A stretch of 64,000 nucleotides of DNA from Brevundimonas fontaquae (GTDB taxonomy: Bacteria > Pseudomonadota > Alphaproteobacteria > Caulobacterales > Caulobacteraceae), in contig NZ_CP070968.1 in the NCBI RefSeq assembly GCF_017086445.1, forward strand, positions 1,364,001-1,428,000. Direction: 5' to 3'. Under the pieces are notes generated by a model. That model saw nothing but the letters and a program-made list of their open reading frames with translations. It had not been told where the DNA came from and searched no databases. A program made the translations under genes and the position numbers. Shown piece by piece: positions 10,525 to 20,354 of this stretch (position 1 is the stretch's first letter; every line of letters starts with the position of its first letter).

Positions 10525-11805
10525 ATGAAGCCTATCGCAGCCGTCGTCGGCCTTCTGGCCATGGTCGCAGAACCGGCCCACGCCCAACTCGTCACCCGCA
10601 CGGCCGTCGGTCCCGCGATTGAGGGCGGCCAGAACCGGATTAATCTAACGCGGTCCAGCGCGGGCTACACCTATTTCAACCGCGCGGGCGCCGATTTGGC
10701 GCAACACGACGCCGCGTTGAACGGGTGTCTGGCCGAGGCCTCGCGGATGACGCAGCCTGATGACAACAGCGCCGCCGCGGCTGGCGCGGCCGGTGGTCTG
10801 CTGGGCATGTTGGTGGTCGGGGTCATCCAGGGCGCGATGAACGGGATGCACGAGCGTAGAGGCGTCGCCGCCAATGTCGAAAACTGCATGGTGGTCAACG
10901 GTTGGCGTGTCGTTCGGCTGGACGAGACCGATGGCAAGGCGCTGGATGCGCTGGAGCAGGCGGAACTCCACGCCGCCCTGGCGGACCACGTCGGCGCCGA
11001 CCAGCCGAAGGGGGAGATCGTTCGCATCTATGACAACGACGCTGTGCGCGGCGAAACGGTGCTGATCGGAAAATCGGGCGATCTGGATAAGGCGTCGTTG
11101 AGCCTTCAGGCCTTGCCGCCGCAAAGCGCCACGCCGCCGGCCGCCCGCAAAGGCCCGCAGGCCCCGCGCACCGCGCGTCCGCCGCGAGCGTTGAAGCCAG
11201 AGGACGTCGCCGTGGCGTCCGGGGACGCTCTCGTCACCGTGCGTCTGACCGGCATGGCGGAGCAGGGCGGCCGCACGCTGTTCTTTACCCGCCAGGGGCC
11301 TGCGCCCGATATTCAGCCCTGGGAGCAGGACGGTCGTCCGGCGCTGTTCGCCGTCGCCCTGCCAACGCGCGGCGCTGTTCGTGGCGATCGCACGCGGGCC
11401 GTGACCCAGACCTTCTCGGTGCCGCCTGGTCGCTGGCGTCTGAGCGCGGTCAATGTCGGCCAGTACATCACCCACTTCTGCCTGGGGGCCTCCGGGTTCG
11501 AGGCCCGCGACGGCGAGGCGGTCTATGCGGGGGCGTTTGATTTGTCGGGCGAGCAGTTGCGACCGGACATGACCTTGCGCGACGATCTGTTGGCGCCCAC
11601 GTCGCCGGCCGCAACGGCAGGCCTGCGTCACCGCGCAGCGGAATGGTCGTATGGCGACAAGGAACAGTGTCAGGGCGCGTATCTGTACGCCTTGGACCTG
11701 ACGCCGCCATCCGAGAAGGTCGCAGAGGCGGCTGCTCCTCAAGTCACGGGTGCGGATGACCCGGTCGTCGTGGTCGAAACGCCGGCGCCATCAACACATC
11801 AGTGA
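10525..11805 (+). CDS. Unrecognised exported protein between murB and ddl
   Basis: I do not recognise this 426-aa protein. It begins with a clear signal peptide (MKPIAAVVGLLAMVAEPAHA, cleavage after AHA), so it is probably periplasmic or envelope-associated. Residues about 80-100 form a Gly/Ala-rich hydrophobic segment (AAGAAGGLLGMLVVGVIQGA) like a glycine-zipper. A proline/alanine-rich linker follows near residues 200-225, then a C-terminal domain containing three cysteines. The ATG is preceded by GGGGGAG. Only 60 bases separate it from murB, so it may be co-transcribed. Its position suggests an envelope role, which is inference only. Confidence 0.75.
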   Translation: MKPIAAVVGLLAMVAEPAHAQLVTRTAVGPAIEGGQNRINLTRSSAGYTYFNRAGADLAQHDAALNGCLAEASRMTQPDDNSAAAAGAAGGLLGMLVVGVIQGAMNGMHERRGVAANVENCMVVNGWRVVRLDETDGKALDALEQAELHAALADHVGADQPKGEIVRIYDNDAVRGETVLIGKSGDLDKASLSLQALPPQSATPPAARKGPQAPRTARPPRALKPEDVAVASGDALVTVRLTGMAEQGGRTLFFTRQGPAPDIQPWEQDGRPALFAVALPTRGAVRGDRTRAVTQTFSVPPGRWRLSAVNVGQYITHFCLGASGFEARDGEAVYAGAFDLSGEQLRPDMTLRDDLLAPTSPAATAGLRHRAAEWSYGDKEQCQGAYLYALDLTPPSEKVAEAAAPQVTGADDPVVVVETPAPSTHQ

Positions 11806-11821
11806 CGCCATTACGGTTTGG

Positions 11822-11837
11822 TTGACGGGCTGTTAAC
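11822..11837 (+). promoter_or_regulatory. CtrA-type box upstream of ddl-ftsQ-ftsA
   Basis: TTGA-N7-TTAAC, 8 of 9 consensus positions, 36 bases before the ddl ATG. CtrA control of ftsQA is known in Caulobacter, so a promoter here driving ddl-ftsQ-ftsA is plausible. Confidence 0.5.
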
Positions 11838-11873
11838 GACCTGCGCGGCATCCAGTCGGTTCTGGAGCCGCCG

Positions 11874-12815
11874 ATGACCCGCCCCTTCTCTTCTCTTCAC
11901 GTCGCCGTCCTGATGGGCGGCCTTTCCGCAGAGCGGGAGGTGTCCCTCTCGTCAGGCGAGCAGTGCGCGCAGGCGCTGGAGCGGCAGGGCGTGCGCGTCA
12001 GTCGCGTGGACGCCGGGCGAGATCTGGCCAATGTGCTGTCCGGCCTGATCAGGCCCGACGTCGTGCTGAACTGTCTGCACGGCGCGTGGGGCGAGGACGG
12101 CTGTGTTCAGGGCGTGCTGGAGACCCTGCGGATACCCTACACCCATTCCGGCGTGCTGGCCTCGGCCCTGGCGATGGACAAGGACAAGTCCAAGGCCGTG
12201 CTGCGGGCGGCGGGCATCAAGGTGCCGGGCGGTGGTCTTTACGATCGTCACGAAGTCGCCAGCCGCCACGTCATCGACCCGCCCTATGTGGTCAAGCCGA
12301 ATGCCGAGGGCTCGTCCGTCGGCGTCTTCCTGGTGCGCGAAGGCGCCAACCGTCCCGTTTCCGAAGTGGGGGAGCCGGGCTGGGCTTACGGCGAGCAGGT
12401 CGTCGTCGAGCCCTATATCGCCGGCAAGGAGCTGTGCGTCACCGTGCTGGGCGAACCGGCCGGCCCGCGCGCCCTGACCGTCACCGACATCACCCCGACC
12501 AAGGGCTTCTACGATTACGAAGCCAAATATGCGCCGGGCGGATCGGTGCACGTCCTGCCGGCCGTCCTGCCGCCGCACGTGTTCGAAAAGGCGCTGCGTC
12601 AGGCGGAGGCGGCGCACGTCGCCATGGGCTGCCGCGGCGTGTCGCGATCCGACTTCCGTTATGATGATGTTAAGGACGATCTGGTCTTGTTGGAGGTCAA
12701 TACCCAGCCCGGCATGACCCCGACTTCGCTCGCGCCCGAGCAGGCCGCCCATACCGGGATGAGCTATGATGATCTGGTTCGGTGGATGGTGGAGGACGCC
12801 TCATGCCCGCGGTAG
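11874..12815 (+). CDS. ddl: D-alanine-D-alanine ligase
   Basis: ATP-grasp ligase making the D-Ala-D-Ala dipeptide for peptidoglycan stems, 313 aa. It opens with the [15 protein letters not shown] substrate motif, carries the grasp-domain motif [12 protein letters not shown], and ends with [11 protein letters not shown], whose acidic and asparagine residues bind magnesium. The length is that of DdlB-type enzymes. Its last 13 bases overlap ftsQ. A CtrA-type box just upstream suggests a cell-cycle promoter separate from murC. Confidence 0.96.
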   Translation: MTRPFSSLHVAVLMGGLSAEREVSLSSGEQCAQALERQGVRVSRVDAGRDLANVLSGLIRPDVVLNCLHGAWGEDGCVQGVLETLRIPYTHSGVLASALAMDKDKSKAVLRAAGIKVPGGGLYDRHEVASRHVIDPPYVVKPNAEGSSVGVFLVREGANRPVSEVGEPGWAYGEQVVVEPYIAGKELCVTVLGEPAGPRALTVTDITPTKGFYDYEAKYAPGGSVHVLPAVLPPHVFEKALRQAEAAHVAMGCRGVSRSDFRYDDVKDDLVLLEVNTQPGMTPTSLAPEQAAHTGMSYDDLVRWMVEDASCPR

Positions 12816-13690
12816 TTCGCGGCGGCCGGCGACAGGGTTCTAATCAGGCTCCACAGCGCGGTTCGGCGTCCAAAGGCGGAGGACGGTCGCGCGGCGGGGC
12901 CCAGAACGCGTCCGCCGTTCCCGGCAAGATGGCCGCCATCGGCCGTGTCGATATTTCGCCGCGCACCGCCGTGATCGCTCTGGGCGCCGGCGCGCTGCTG
13001 CTGGTCGGGGTTCTGGCCACGGGCGCTCGCGCGGAGCGGATCGGCGCCTCGGTTTCGCATGGCCTGGACAGTGTGACGGCCGGCATGGGTCTGACGCTGA
13101 AGCGGGTGCACATCACCGGCGCCTCGCCGGAGGCCGAGCCGGCGATCCAGCGCGCGCTGGGCCTGTACTCCGGTCAGCCGATCACCAGCCTGGATCTGAA
13201 CGCCATTCGCACGCGGGTTCAGGGCGTGGGTTGGGTCAAGGAGGCGCGCGTGGTGCGCCTGTTGCCCGACACCCTGATCGTCGAGGTCAAGGAACACGAC
13301 CGCCTCGCCGTCTGGCAGGAGGCTGGTCAGATCAAGGTGATCGACAACCGGGGCCAGGTCATCGACGGCGCCGACGCGCGTCGCTATCCGACGCTGCCGC
13401 TCGTCGTGGGCAAGGGCGCCGACGTGGCGGCAGGCGAAATCCTGCCTCTGCTGGCCCAGCGCCCCCGACTGATGGGGATGGTGGATGCCCTGGTGCGCGT
13501 GGACGAGCGCCGCTGGGACCTGCGTCTGAAGGACGGCAGCCTGATCCAGCTTCCCGCCACCGAACAGGAGGCGGCCCTGATCCGCCTCGATGCGCTGGAC
13601 CAGCGCGAACGCCTGCTCGACCTGGGCTTCGCCCGGGTCGATCTCAGAACCCCGGATGAGGTCGCCGTGCGACCTGCCGGCGACGCCTAA
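12803..13690 (+). CDS. ftsQ: Cell division protein FtsQ
   Basis: Bitopic divisome protein of 295 aa linking early and late division proteins. A basic, glycine-rich cytoplasmic tail of about 55 residues is followed by one membrane segment ([20 protein letters not shown]) and a periplasmic POTRA domain starting at [13 protein letters not shown], then the FtsQ beta domain with [20 protein letters not shown]. The ATG has GGAGG 7 bases upstream and lies inside the end of ddl in another frame, a common arrangement in this cluster. Confidence 0.92.
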   Translation: MPAVVRGGRRQGSNQAPQRGSASKGGGRSRGGAQNASAVPGKMAAIGRVDISPRTAVIALGAGALLLVGVLATGARAERIGASVSHGLDSVTAGMGLTLKRVHITGASPEAEPAIQRALGLYSGQPITSLDLNAIRTRVQGVGWVKEARVVRLLPDTLIVEVKEHDRLAVWQEAGQIKVIDNRGQVIDGADARRYPTLPLVVGKGADVAAGEILPLLAQRPRLMGMVDALVRVDERRWDLRLKDGSLIQLPATEQEAALIRLDALDQRERLLDLGFARVDLRTPDEVAVRPAGDA

Positions 13691-13703
13691 GGACCGTAGA
13701 GAC

Positions 13704-15038
13704 ATGACCAAGCAACGCGGCGCGGCGAATGATCACGGTCGGGGCATGGATCCTCGCGCCGGTCGTGCGCCCGTGGTCGCTGCGCTGGACATCGGCCAGT
13801 CCAAGGTGTCGTGCTTCATCATGAAGCCCGACGGCGTGCGTCATGCCGACCGCACCATCCGCGTCGCGGGCGCCAGCCACGTCCAGTCCAAGGGCGTGAG
13901 GGGCGGGGCGATCATCAATATGGACGAGGCGGCCCAGGCCATCGGCCACGCCGTCGAACGCGCCGAGCGCGCGGCCCAGAGTCCGGTCTCGGGCGTCGTC
14001 GTCACGACCGCCATCGGTCAGATGGCCAGCCACCGTGTGCAGGCCCGCGTCTCGCTGGGAGCCAATCCGGTCGGCGACGCCGATCTGGCGCGCGCCATCG
14101 GCATGGCCCTGGCGCAGATCCGCCTGCCCAACCGCCGCCCGATCCATGTCCTGCCCATCGCCTGGTCGGTCGACGGCGCGCGGGGCGTGCATGATCCGCG
14201 TTCGATGCGGGGCGGCTCGCTGGGGCTTGATCTGTTGGTCGTCTCGATGGCCGAGAACGTGTTCACGACCCTCAGCCACTGCCTGGAGCTGGCGCACCTC
14301 GACCTGCAAGGCGTCGCCGCCGCACCCGTCGTCTCGTCTCTGGCCGCGCTGGAAGAGGACGAGATGGACCTGGGCGCCGTCTGCATCGACATGGGTGGCG
14401 GCGCGACCAGCGCTGCCGTGTGGGGCGGCCGGTCCCTGCTGCATATCGAAAGCCTGAACGTCGGCGGCGACCATGTCACCTCGGACATCGCGCGCGGCCT
14501 GTCGACGTCCAAGGCCGGCGCCGAACGGCTCAAGACCCTTCACGGCTCGGCCATGGCCAGCGCCAACGAGGACCGCGAAATGCTGGAAGCCCCGCCGCGC
14601 GGCGAGGACGCCTCGGCCGGCCCGGTCATCGTCCCGCGCGCCATGCTGAAGACGGTCATCGCGCCCCGCGTCGACGAAACCCTCGAACTGCTCCGTGATC
14701 GGCTGAAAAATGCGGGCGTCGGCCTGGAGCCCGGCGCGGGCCTCGTCCTGACCGGCGGGGCCAGCCAGCTGAACGGCGTGCGCGAGCTCGCGGTGCGCGT
14801 CTTCGACCGTCCCGTACGCCTCGGAAAACCCCAACGGGCGCCACATTTGGCCGATGCGGCCTCTGGCCCCGCCTTTTGCGCCACCGCCGGCGTCCTCCTC
14901 CGCGCCGCATATGGCCCGCGCGAGGCGGTATCCGCGAGAAAGCTGATGGCGCGCCAAATTACGGCGGCCGACGCGCCGCGCATTCATCGCGGCAATGTGG
15001 TGGGGCGGGTCGCGGGCTGGCTGCGCGACAATCTGTAA
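13704..15038 (+). CDS. ftsA: Cell division protein FtsA
   Basis: Actin-like ATPase anchoring FtsZ to the inner membrane, 444 aa. Phosphate loops ALDIGQSKVSCF and CIDMGGGATSAAV and the adenosine motif VLTGGASQLNG are in the expected order. The SHS2-like 1C domain lies at roughly residues 90-180. The C-terminus (GNVVGRVAGWLRDNL) is the amphipathic membrane-targeting helix. The ATG is 13 bases after the ftsQ stop; a longer frame starting inside ftsQ is not used because it adds an unrelated tail. It is unusual in being separated from ftsZ by a TonB-dependent receptor gene. Confidence 0.95.
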   Translation: MTKQRGAANDHGRGMDPRAGRAPVVAALDIGQSKVSCFIMKPDGVRHADRTIRVAGASHVQSKGVRGGAIINMDEAAQAIGHAVERAERAAQSPVSGVVVTTAIGQMASHRVQARVSLGANPVGDADLARAIGMALAQIRLPNRRPIHVLPIAWSVDGARGVHDPRSMRGGSLGLDLLVVSMAENVFTTLSHCLELAHLDLQGVAAAPVVSSLAALEEDEMDLGAVCIDMGGGATSAAVWGGRSLLHIESLNVGGDHVTSDIARGLSTSKAGAERLKTLHGSAMASANEDREMLEAPPRGEDASAGPVIVPRAMLKTVIAPRVDETLELLRDRLKNAGVGLEPGAGLVLTGGASQLNGVRELAVRVFDRPVRLGKPQRAPHLADAASGPAFCATAGVLLRAAYGPREAVSARKLMARQITAADAPRIHRGNVVGRVAGWLRDNL

Positions 15039-15321
15039 CACCCCGGACGCGCCGTGCCGCCGCGGCGCGGACAAATAAGGTCTCGAAACACACCCATCAT
15101 AACAGAAAAACTTGTAGCCTGTGGGGTTGGAGGCAACGTGTGCCGGCCAATGCCTAGGTCGACGCAAAATGCATTCTTGTTGCAGATTTGTAACGTCCTT
15201 GATGTCAATCAGGCGGGATTGGGGCGGGGAAGATTGTCCGCTGCCATATTTGCGTTAAAGGATCCACCTGACGCGGACTTGTTGTCCGGGAAGTTTTCTT
15301 CGCTTGTGGGGCATTATTTTG
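15039..15321. other. 283-bp gap between ftsA and the TonB-dependent receptor gene
   Basis: AT-richer than its surroundings. It holds a short GC stem (GCGCCG/CGGCGC) without a T tract right after ftsA, and otherwise no gene, CtrA box or strong terminator that I can support. It presumably contains the receptor promoter. Confidence 0.4.
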
Positions 15322-18300
15322 ATGACGGTCAAACGTAACTTTCTACTTGGGTCCACGGTTCTAGCGGGCGTTCTGGCGGTCGCTGCTCCAAGCTTCGCTC
15401 AAGAAGCGACGCAATCGGATGGTGAGGGCGCCACGGAAGTTGGCGAGATCGTCGTGACCGGCTCGCGGATCCGTCGCCCGGATCTGACCTCACCGGCGCC
15501 GCTGTCGGTGGTCAACTCGGAAACGATCGATGAAAAGGGCTTCGCTAACCTGGCGGACGCCATCAACGAACAGCCGGTCACCGGCGTGCCGATCAGCCCG
15601 GATGGCGACCAGGCAGGCTTTGGCGTCGGTCGCAGCTTCATCAACCTGTTCAACCTGGGTTCCAACCGCACGCTGGTTCTGGTGAACGGTCGTCGCTTCG
15701 TTGGTGCGAACGTCGCTTCAATCTTCTCTGGCGCCGGCGCCGGCGGCCAGGTCGATATCTCATCGATTCCGACCGCTCTGGTCAACCGTATCGAGACCAT
15801 TCAAGCGACTGGCGGCGCGATCTACGGCTCGGACGCCGTTGCTGGTGTTGTAAACGTCATCACGAACACTGAATATGAAGGCGTTGAGTTCAACGTCGAG
15901 TATGGTCTTTCGGAACGCAATGACGCGCAGCAAATCCGCACGCGGATCACGGCTGGCGACAAGTTTCTTGACGACCGGCTGAGCCTTTCGGGCAGCTACG
16001 AATACGCAGAAACCGATTCGCTCATCTATACGGATCGCGACCGTACCGCGCTTCAGATCTTCAGCGCTCTCAACCCCGCGAATAGGAACGCGACCGACGG
16101 TATTCCAGCCCAAATTTACTACTACAACCGCCGTATCCCGGAAATCACCCAGGGCGGACTGGCGTTCCGCACCGCCGGGATCGGTCTTGCGAACCTGCTG
16201 ACGATCGCCAACCCGAATGGGGCTGGTCGTGTTGCTGCGCAGTTCGCGCCGGACGGCTCATTGGTGCCTTACAACACTGGCACCTTCTACCAGGCATCGA
16301 TCGCGTCGGGTGGCGATGGTCTAAATCTCGCTGAGCTTACTTCTCTGCAGGCGCCCGTTAAGCGGCACAACGCCACGATGTTCGGCCAATTCAACATCAC
16401 GGACAATGTCCGTTTGAATGCGGAAGTGTTCTACAACCACACCGCTGCGAGCGAGGACTTCAACCAACCTATCTACAATTCGGGACTGTTTGGCGGCAAC
16501 TCAGGCGCGTTGCAGATGTCGACCGCCAACCCGTTCTTGCCGGCGGCGACGCGTGCGGCGATCTTGTCGCAACCGACGCCGTTGCCCGCGGACACGGCCA
16601 ATCCAGGCGAGCGTCTGTTCTTCCTTCAGCGCGCCTCCACCGATCTTGTAGAACCTAACAACATAACGGAATCGGATACGGGTCGTATCGTTCTTGATCT
16701 GAACGGAGATTTCGAGGCTGCTGGTCGTCGGTTCAACTGGAATACGGCCGTCAACTATGGGCAGAACGAAGGTTTCTTCCAGCAGGACAACATCGTCCAA
16801 GCCAACTTCCTTCAGGCGATCAATGTCAACCGCAGCGCGACCGGCGCCATCCAGTGCGCAGACGCGACGGCGCGTGCGGCGGGCTGCCAACCGCTGAACC
16901 TGTTTGGTCAAGGCGCGCGCAGCCAAGAAGCGCTGGATTATATCGGAACGACCTTCCGCCAAGACTATTCGATCAAGCAAACTTCCTATGAAGCCAACTT
17001 CGGCGGTGAAGTGGTCGAATTGCCTGCGGGCTGGGCGGCGTTCAACGTCGGCTACGAGTATCGTAAGGAAGAATCCGAGTTCCAGCCGAATGACGCATCG
17101 CGTCTGGGTATCGGCCGTTCAGCCGCCATCGCTCCGCTGAAAGGCGAGTTCGATACGAGCGAGTGGTACGCCGAGGTTGCGGTACCGATAGTTGGCGGAG
17201 ACTTCACCCTGCCGTTCGTCCGGGCCTTGGATTTTGACGCTTCGTACCGCTCGGTCGATCACTCTGAAGCCGGTCAGGATGAATCGTGGTCCTTGGGCGC
17301 TCGCTGGCGTGTCAATGCGGACTTGACGTTCCGCGGCAGCAAGAGCCGTTCGTTCCGGGCCCCCGCCATCACCGAACTGTTCTTGCCTGCCTCGAGCAGC
17401 TTCATCACGGCGACCGATCCCTGCGATTTGCGTAATATCGACAGCGGCCCCAATCCGACTGCGCGTCGTGCAAACTGTGAGGCGGCCTTCGTTGGCCTGG
17501 GACTGCCAGCGGACTTCCAATTGACGTCAAACATTCAGGCGGCGACCCAACGGGGAACCACTGCTGGTAATCCTGATCTGAACAATGAGATCGCGGAGCA
17601 GGAAACATATGGTTTGATTTATCAGCCCAGCTTCGTTCCTGGTTTCACCTTCTCCTTCGATTACGTGAAGATCGACCTGACTGCTGCCATCTCGAACTTC
17701 AGCCTCACTTCGATCCTTCAGGTTTGCTATGATCTGCCTACGCCAGATCAGGCCGCTTGCAGCCGTTTCCAGCGTGGACGCGCCGGGTTTGAGCTTGGCG
17801 GAACCAGCTTGGCGGGTCAGATTCTGGGCGCCGACATTGCTCCGAACGGTGTTGGCCCGCAGACCGGTTTCATCAACGCTGGCTATCAGAACTTTGAAGG
17901 CTTCACGGTTGGGGCTCAGTATGGCTTTGACCTGGACGATCTGACCTATTGGACCAATATGGGTCGGCTGGACTTCAACTTCAGCCTGTTCCAGGTCGAG
18001 AAGCAGGAGTCATCGGCTACCGGCTTGGGCTTTGATCTCTCGAACACCCGCAACACCCTGGGCAACTCGGATGTGCGTTGGAAGCTCGATACGGCCTACC
18101 GGAACGGCGGTTTCGCCGCTCTGCTGACCACGCGCTACACGGGCGAATATGTCCGCAGCAACACGGCGACCATCGAGAACTTCGCGCCTCTGACGATCGG
18201 CGACCAGTACCTGCACGACCTGTCGCTGGCCTATACTTGGGAAAACAGCTTCGGTCTGGGCGCGCGCGATCTGACCGCGCGTCTGCAAGTTCGCAACCTG

Positions 18301-18393
18301 CTCGACAGCGAACCCCCGCAATACGCCACCGGCGTGGGCGTGTACGACCTGATCGGTCGTTACTACCAAGTCGGCCTGACCGCGCGCTTCTGA
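15322..18393 (+). CDS. TonB-dependent outer-membrane receptor
   Basis: Outer-membrane 22-strand barrel receptor of 1023 aa, powered by TonB for uptake of an unidentified ligand. A signal peptide ends in PSFAQ. The plug domain begins with GEIVVTGSRIRRPDLTSPAPL and includes a TLVLVNGRRFVG motif, and the protein ends in the barrel signature YYQVGLTARF with a terminal Phe. There is no extra N-terminal signalling domain. Third-codon positions are visibly less GC-rich than in the flanking fts genes, which could mean acquisition or expression-related codon bias. It is a single transcription unit with its own terminator. Confidence 0.92.
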   Translation: MTVKRNFLLGSTVLAGVLAVAAPSFAQEATQSDGEGATEVGEIVVTGSRIRRPDLTSPAPLSVVNSETIDEKGFANLADAINEQPVTGVPISPDGDQAGFGVGRSFINLFNLGSNRTLVLVNGRRFVGANVASIFSGAGAGGQVDISSIPTALVNRIETIQATGGAIYGSDAVAGVVNVITNTEYEGVEFNVEYGLSERNDAQQIRTRITAGDKFLDDRLSLSGSYEYAETDSLIYTDRDRTALQIFSALNPANRNATDGIPAQIYYYNRRIPEITQGGLAFRTAGIGLANLLTIANPNGAGRVAAQFAPDGSLVPYNTGTFYQASIASGGDGLNLAELTSLQAPVKRHNATMFGQFNITDNVRLNAEVFYNHTAASEDFNQPIYNSGLFGGNSGALQMSTANPFLPAATRAAILSQPTPLPADTANPGERLFFLQRASTDLVEPNNITESDTGRIVLDLNGDFEAAGRRFNWNTAVNYGQNEGFFQQDNIVQANFLQAINVNRSATGAIQCADATARAAGCQPLNLFGQGARSQEALDYIGTTFRQDYSIKQTSYEANFGGEVVELPAGWAAFNVGYEYRKEESEFQPNDASRLGIGRSAAIAPLKGEFDTSEWYAEVAVPIVGGDFTLPFVRALDFDASYRSVDHSEAGQDESWSLGARWRVNADLTFRGSKSRSFRAPAITELFLPASSSFITATDPCDLRNIDSGPNPTARRANCEAAFVGLGLPADFQLTSNIQAATQRGTTAGNPDLNNEIAEQETYGLIYQPSFVPGFTFSFDYVKIDLTAAISNFSLTSILQVCYDLPTPDQAACSRFQRGRAGFELGGTSLAGQILGADIAPNGVGPQTGFINAGYQNFEGFTVGAQYGFDLDDLTYWTNMGRLDFNFSLFQVEKQESSATGLGFDLSNTRNTLGNSDVRWKLDTAYRNGGFAALLTTRYTGEYVRSNTATIENFAPLTIGDQYLHDLSLAYTWENSFGLGARDLTARLQVRNLLDSEPPQYATGVGVYDLIGRYYQVGLTARF

Positions 18394-18417
18394 TAGCGGT
18401 CATGAACCAGAGATCGA

Positions 18418-18449
18418 GGGCGGCCCTTCGGGGTCGCCCTTTTTCTTTG
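18418..18449 (+). terminator. Intrinsic terminator of the TonB receptor gene
   Basis: A 9-bp GC stem (GGGCGGCCC with GGGTCGCCC, one G-T pair) closed by a TTCG tetraloop and followed by TTTTTCTTTG, 24 bases after the stop codon. It insulates ftsZ from receptor transcription. Confidence 0.9.
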
Positions 18450-18499
18450 TCGCCAGGAAAACTCCGGCAACGCTTCCGGTTTGTGCTGTCGTTCAGCCC

Positions 18500-18504
18500 G
18501 ACTC
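18500..18504. promoter_or_regulatory. GANTC methylation site, ftsZ promoter region
   Basis: GACTC, a CcrM target, 12 bases upstream of the first CtrA-type box. It may help tie ftsZ expression to replication-fork passage. Confidence 0.45.
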
Positions 18505-18515
18505 ACATTATCGCC

Positions 18516-18531
18516 GTAACCTTCTCTTAAC
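18516..18531 (+). promoter_or_regulatory. CtrA-type box 1, ftsZ promoter
   Basis: GTAA-N7-TTAAC, 8 of 9 consensus positions, about 100 bases before the ftsZ ATG. CtrA represses ftsZ in Caulobacter. Confidence 0.6.
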
Positions 18532-18548
18532 CTTCATGGGCGCAATCC

Positions 18549-18564
18549 TTAACGCGCTCATAAC
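18549..18564 (+). promoter_or_regulatory. CtrA-type box 2, ftsZ promoter
   Basis: TTAA-N7-ATAAC, 8 of 9 positions, starting 33 bases after the start of box 1, so the two lie on the same DNA face about three helical turns apart. Confidence 0.6.
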
Positions 18565-18570
18565 CAAAGC

Positions 18571-18575
18571 GATTC
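18571..18575. promoter_or_regulatory. GANTC methylation site between CtrA box 2 and ftsZ
   Basis: GATTC, close to where an ftsZ -10 or start site would be expected. GANTC methylation with GcrA is known to promote ftsZ transcription in Caulobacter. Confidence 0.5.
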
Positions 18576-18628
18576 GGCGGGGCGGTCGGTTGGTTTGAAG
18601 GGGCGGGTCAGCAGGTCGGAAACAGAAT

Positions 18629-20215
18629 ATGTCGCTCTCATTGGTCAAGCCGCAACACACTGAACTGAAGCCCCGCATCGTCGTGTTCGGCGTCGGCGGC
18701 GCCGGCGGCAACGCCGTGAACAATATGATCGACGCCGGCCTTGAAGGGGTCGAGTTCGTCGTCGCCAACACCGACGCGCAGCACCTCAGCTTCGCCAAGA
18801 CCGATCGCCGCATCCAACTGGGCGAGACCATCACCCAAGGCCTGGGCGCCGGCGCCCATCCCGAAGTCGGCATGAACGCCGCTGAGGAATCCGCCGACGA
18901 GATCCATCAGCACCTGGAAGGTGCGCACATGGTCTTCATCACCTGCGGCATGGGCGGCGGCACCGGCACCGGCGCGGCGCCGGTCATCGCCAAGTGCGCG
19001 CGTGATCGCGGCATCCTGACCGTCGGCGTCGTGACCAAGCCCTTCACCTTCGAAGGTCGCCACCGCATGCGTTTGGCCGACGCGGGCGTCGCAGAGCTGC
19101 AACGCTACGTCGACACCCTGATCGTCATCCCCAACCAGAACCTGTTCCGCGTCGCCAATGAGCGCACGACCTTCGCCGACGCCTTTGGCATGGCCGATCA
19201 GGTCCTGCACTCGGGCGTGCGCTCGATCACCGACCTGATGATCCTGCCGGGCCTGATCAACCTGGACTTCGCTGACGTGCGCGCCGTCATGTCCGAGATG
19301 GGCAAGGCGATGATGGGCACAGGCGAGGCTACGGGCGATGATCGCGCACTGCTGGCGGCTCAGAACGCCATCGCCAACCCGCTGCTGGACGAGACCAGCC
19401 TGAAGGGCGCCAAGGCCGTGCTGGTGAACATCACCGGCGGTCTGGACATGACCCTGCTGGAAGTCGACGAAGCCGCCAACGCCATCAGCGCGGAAGTGGA
19501 CGGCGACGCCAACATCATCTTCGGCGCGGCCTTCGACCCGGCCTTGGACGGCAAGATCCGCGTCTCGGTCGTCGCCACCGGTATGGACGAGGGCGAAGTG
19601 CGTCGCATCGAACCCATCGCGCCGCCGGCCGCCAGCGCGCCGCTGGCTGGTCATGACGCTCGCCGCTCGGCTGGCGGTCTGTATGGCACGCAAGCCTCGC
19701 GCGCCCCGGAACCGACCCGTGACGCCTACCGCGAGCCGGTTCGCGCAGAAGCCCCGCGCGCGCCTGAGCCCCGCATCGAGGCGGCGCCGGTCGTGCCGAC
19801 CTTTCAGGCCCCTGCCGCTCGCGAACCGGAACCGCGCCCCGAGCCGGTGATCCGCGTCGCCGAGCCGCAGCCGCGCGCTCTGGACCCCATCGTTGATCCT
19901 TGGGTCGAGGAATATGAAACCCGCGCGCCGGCACCGCGCGTCGCGCCGCAAGGCGATCTCTATGAGCGCGCCGCGCCTGCGGCCCAGCAGCCTCAGGCCG
20001 ACGATGGTTACGACGACCGTGACCACCGCCGCAGCGGCTGGAGCCTGTTTGGTCGCGGCAAGCGCACCCAGCCTCAGCACGATATGTCCTATGCGCCGCA
20101 ATCGTCGCATCAGGCGCGCTCTTCGGCTCAACCGGTCCAACATCCAGAACCGGAGGCGGGACAGGCCGATGACGACCTGGAAATCCCATCCTTTCTCCGC
20201 CGTCTGGCCAACTAA
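18629..20215 (+). CDS. ftsZ: Cell division protein FtsZ
   Basis: Tubulin-like GTPase forming the Z ring, 528 aa. The GTPase core (residues about 15-325) has [15 protein letters not shown], the tubulin signature [10 protein letters not shown] (starting about residue 109) and the T7 loop [12 protein letters not shown] disordered linker of nearly 190 residues, rich in Pro, Ala, Arg and Glu, follows. The C-terminal conserved peptide [14 protein letters not shown] recruits FtsA and other partners. Such long linkers are typical of Caulobacterales. The gene has its own promoter region with two CtrA-type boxes and two GANTC sites and is followed by a strong hairpin. Confidence 0.98.
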   Translation: MSLSLVKPQHTELKPRIVVFGVGGAGGNAVNNMIDAGLEGVEFVVANTDAQHLSFAKTDRRIQLGETITQGLGAGAHPEVGMNAAEESADEIHQHLEGAHMVFITCGMGGGTGTGAAPVIAKCARDRGILTVGVVTKPFTFEGRHRMRLADAGVAELQRYVDTLIVIPNQNLFRVANERTTFADAFGMADQVLHSGVRSITDLMILPGLINLDFADVRAVMSEMGKAMMGTGEATGDDRALLAAQNAIANPLLDETSLKGAKAVLVNITGGLDMTLLEVDEAANAISAEVDGDANIIFGAAFDPALDGKIRVSVVATGMDEGEVRRIEPIAPPAASAPLAGHDARRSAGGLYGTQASRAPEPTRDAYREPVRAEAPRAPEPRIEAAPVVPTFQAPAAREPEPRPEPVIRVAEPQPRALDPIVDPWVEEYETRAPAPRVAPQGDLYERAAPAAQQPQADDGYDDRDHRRSGWSLFGRGKRTQPQHDMSYAPQSSHQARSSAQPVQHPEPEAGQADDDLEIPSFLRRLAN

Positions 20216-20232
20216 ACGTCCCAAATGACGAT

Positions 20233-20270
20233 GAAACGCCCCGGAGCCCGCCTCCGGGGCGTTTCTCGTT
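20233..20270 (+). terminator. Terminator hairpin after ftsZ
   Basis: A perfect 14-bp stem (GAAACGCCCCGGAG with CTCCGGGGCGTTTC) and 5-nt loop, 17 bases after the stop codon, followed by a pyrimidine-rich tail. Confidence 0.8.
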
Positions 20271-20354
20271 CTCGGACGTGTCTCAGACCGAAACAATCCG
20301 AAACCGGACTTTGATTTCGCGCTTGCGGCATGACCGCTAGATGAAACCCAGGCG

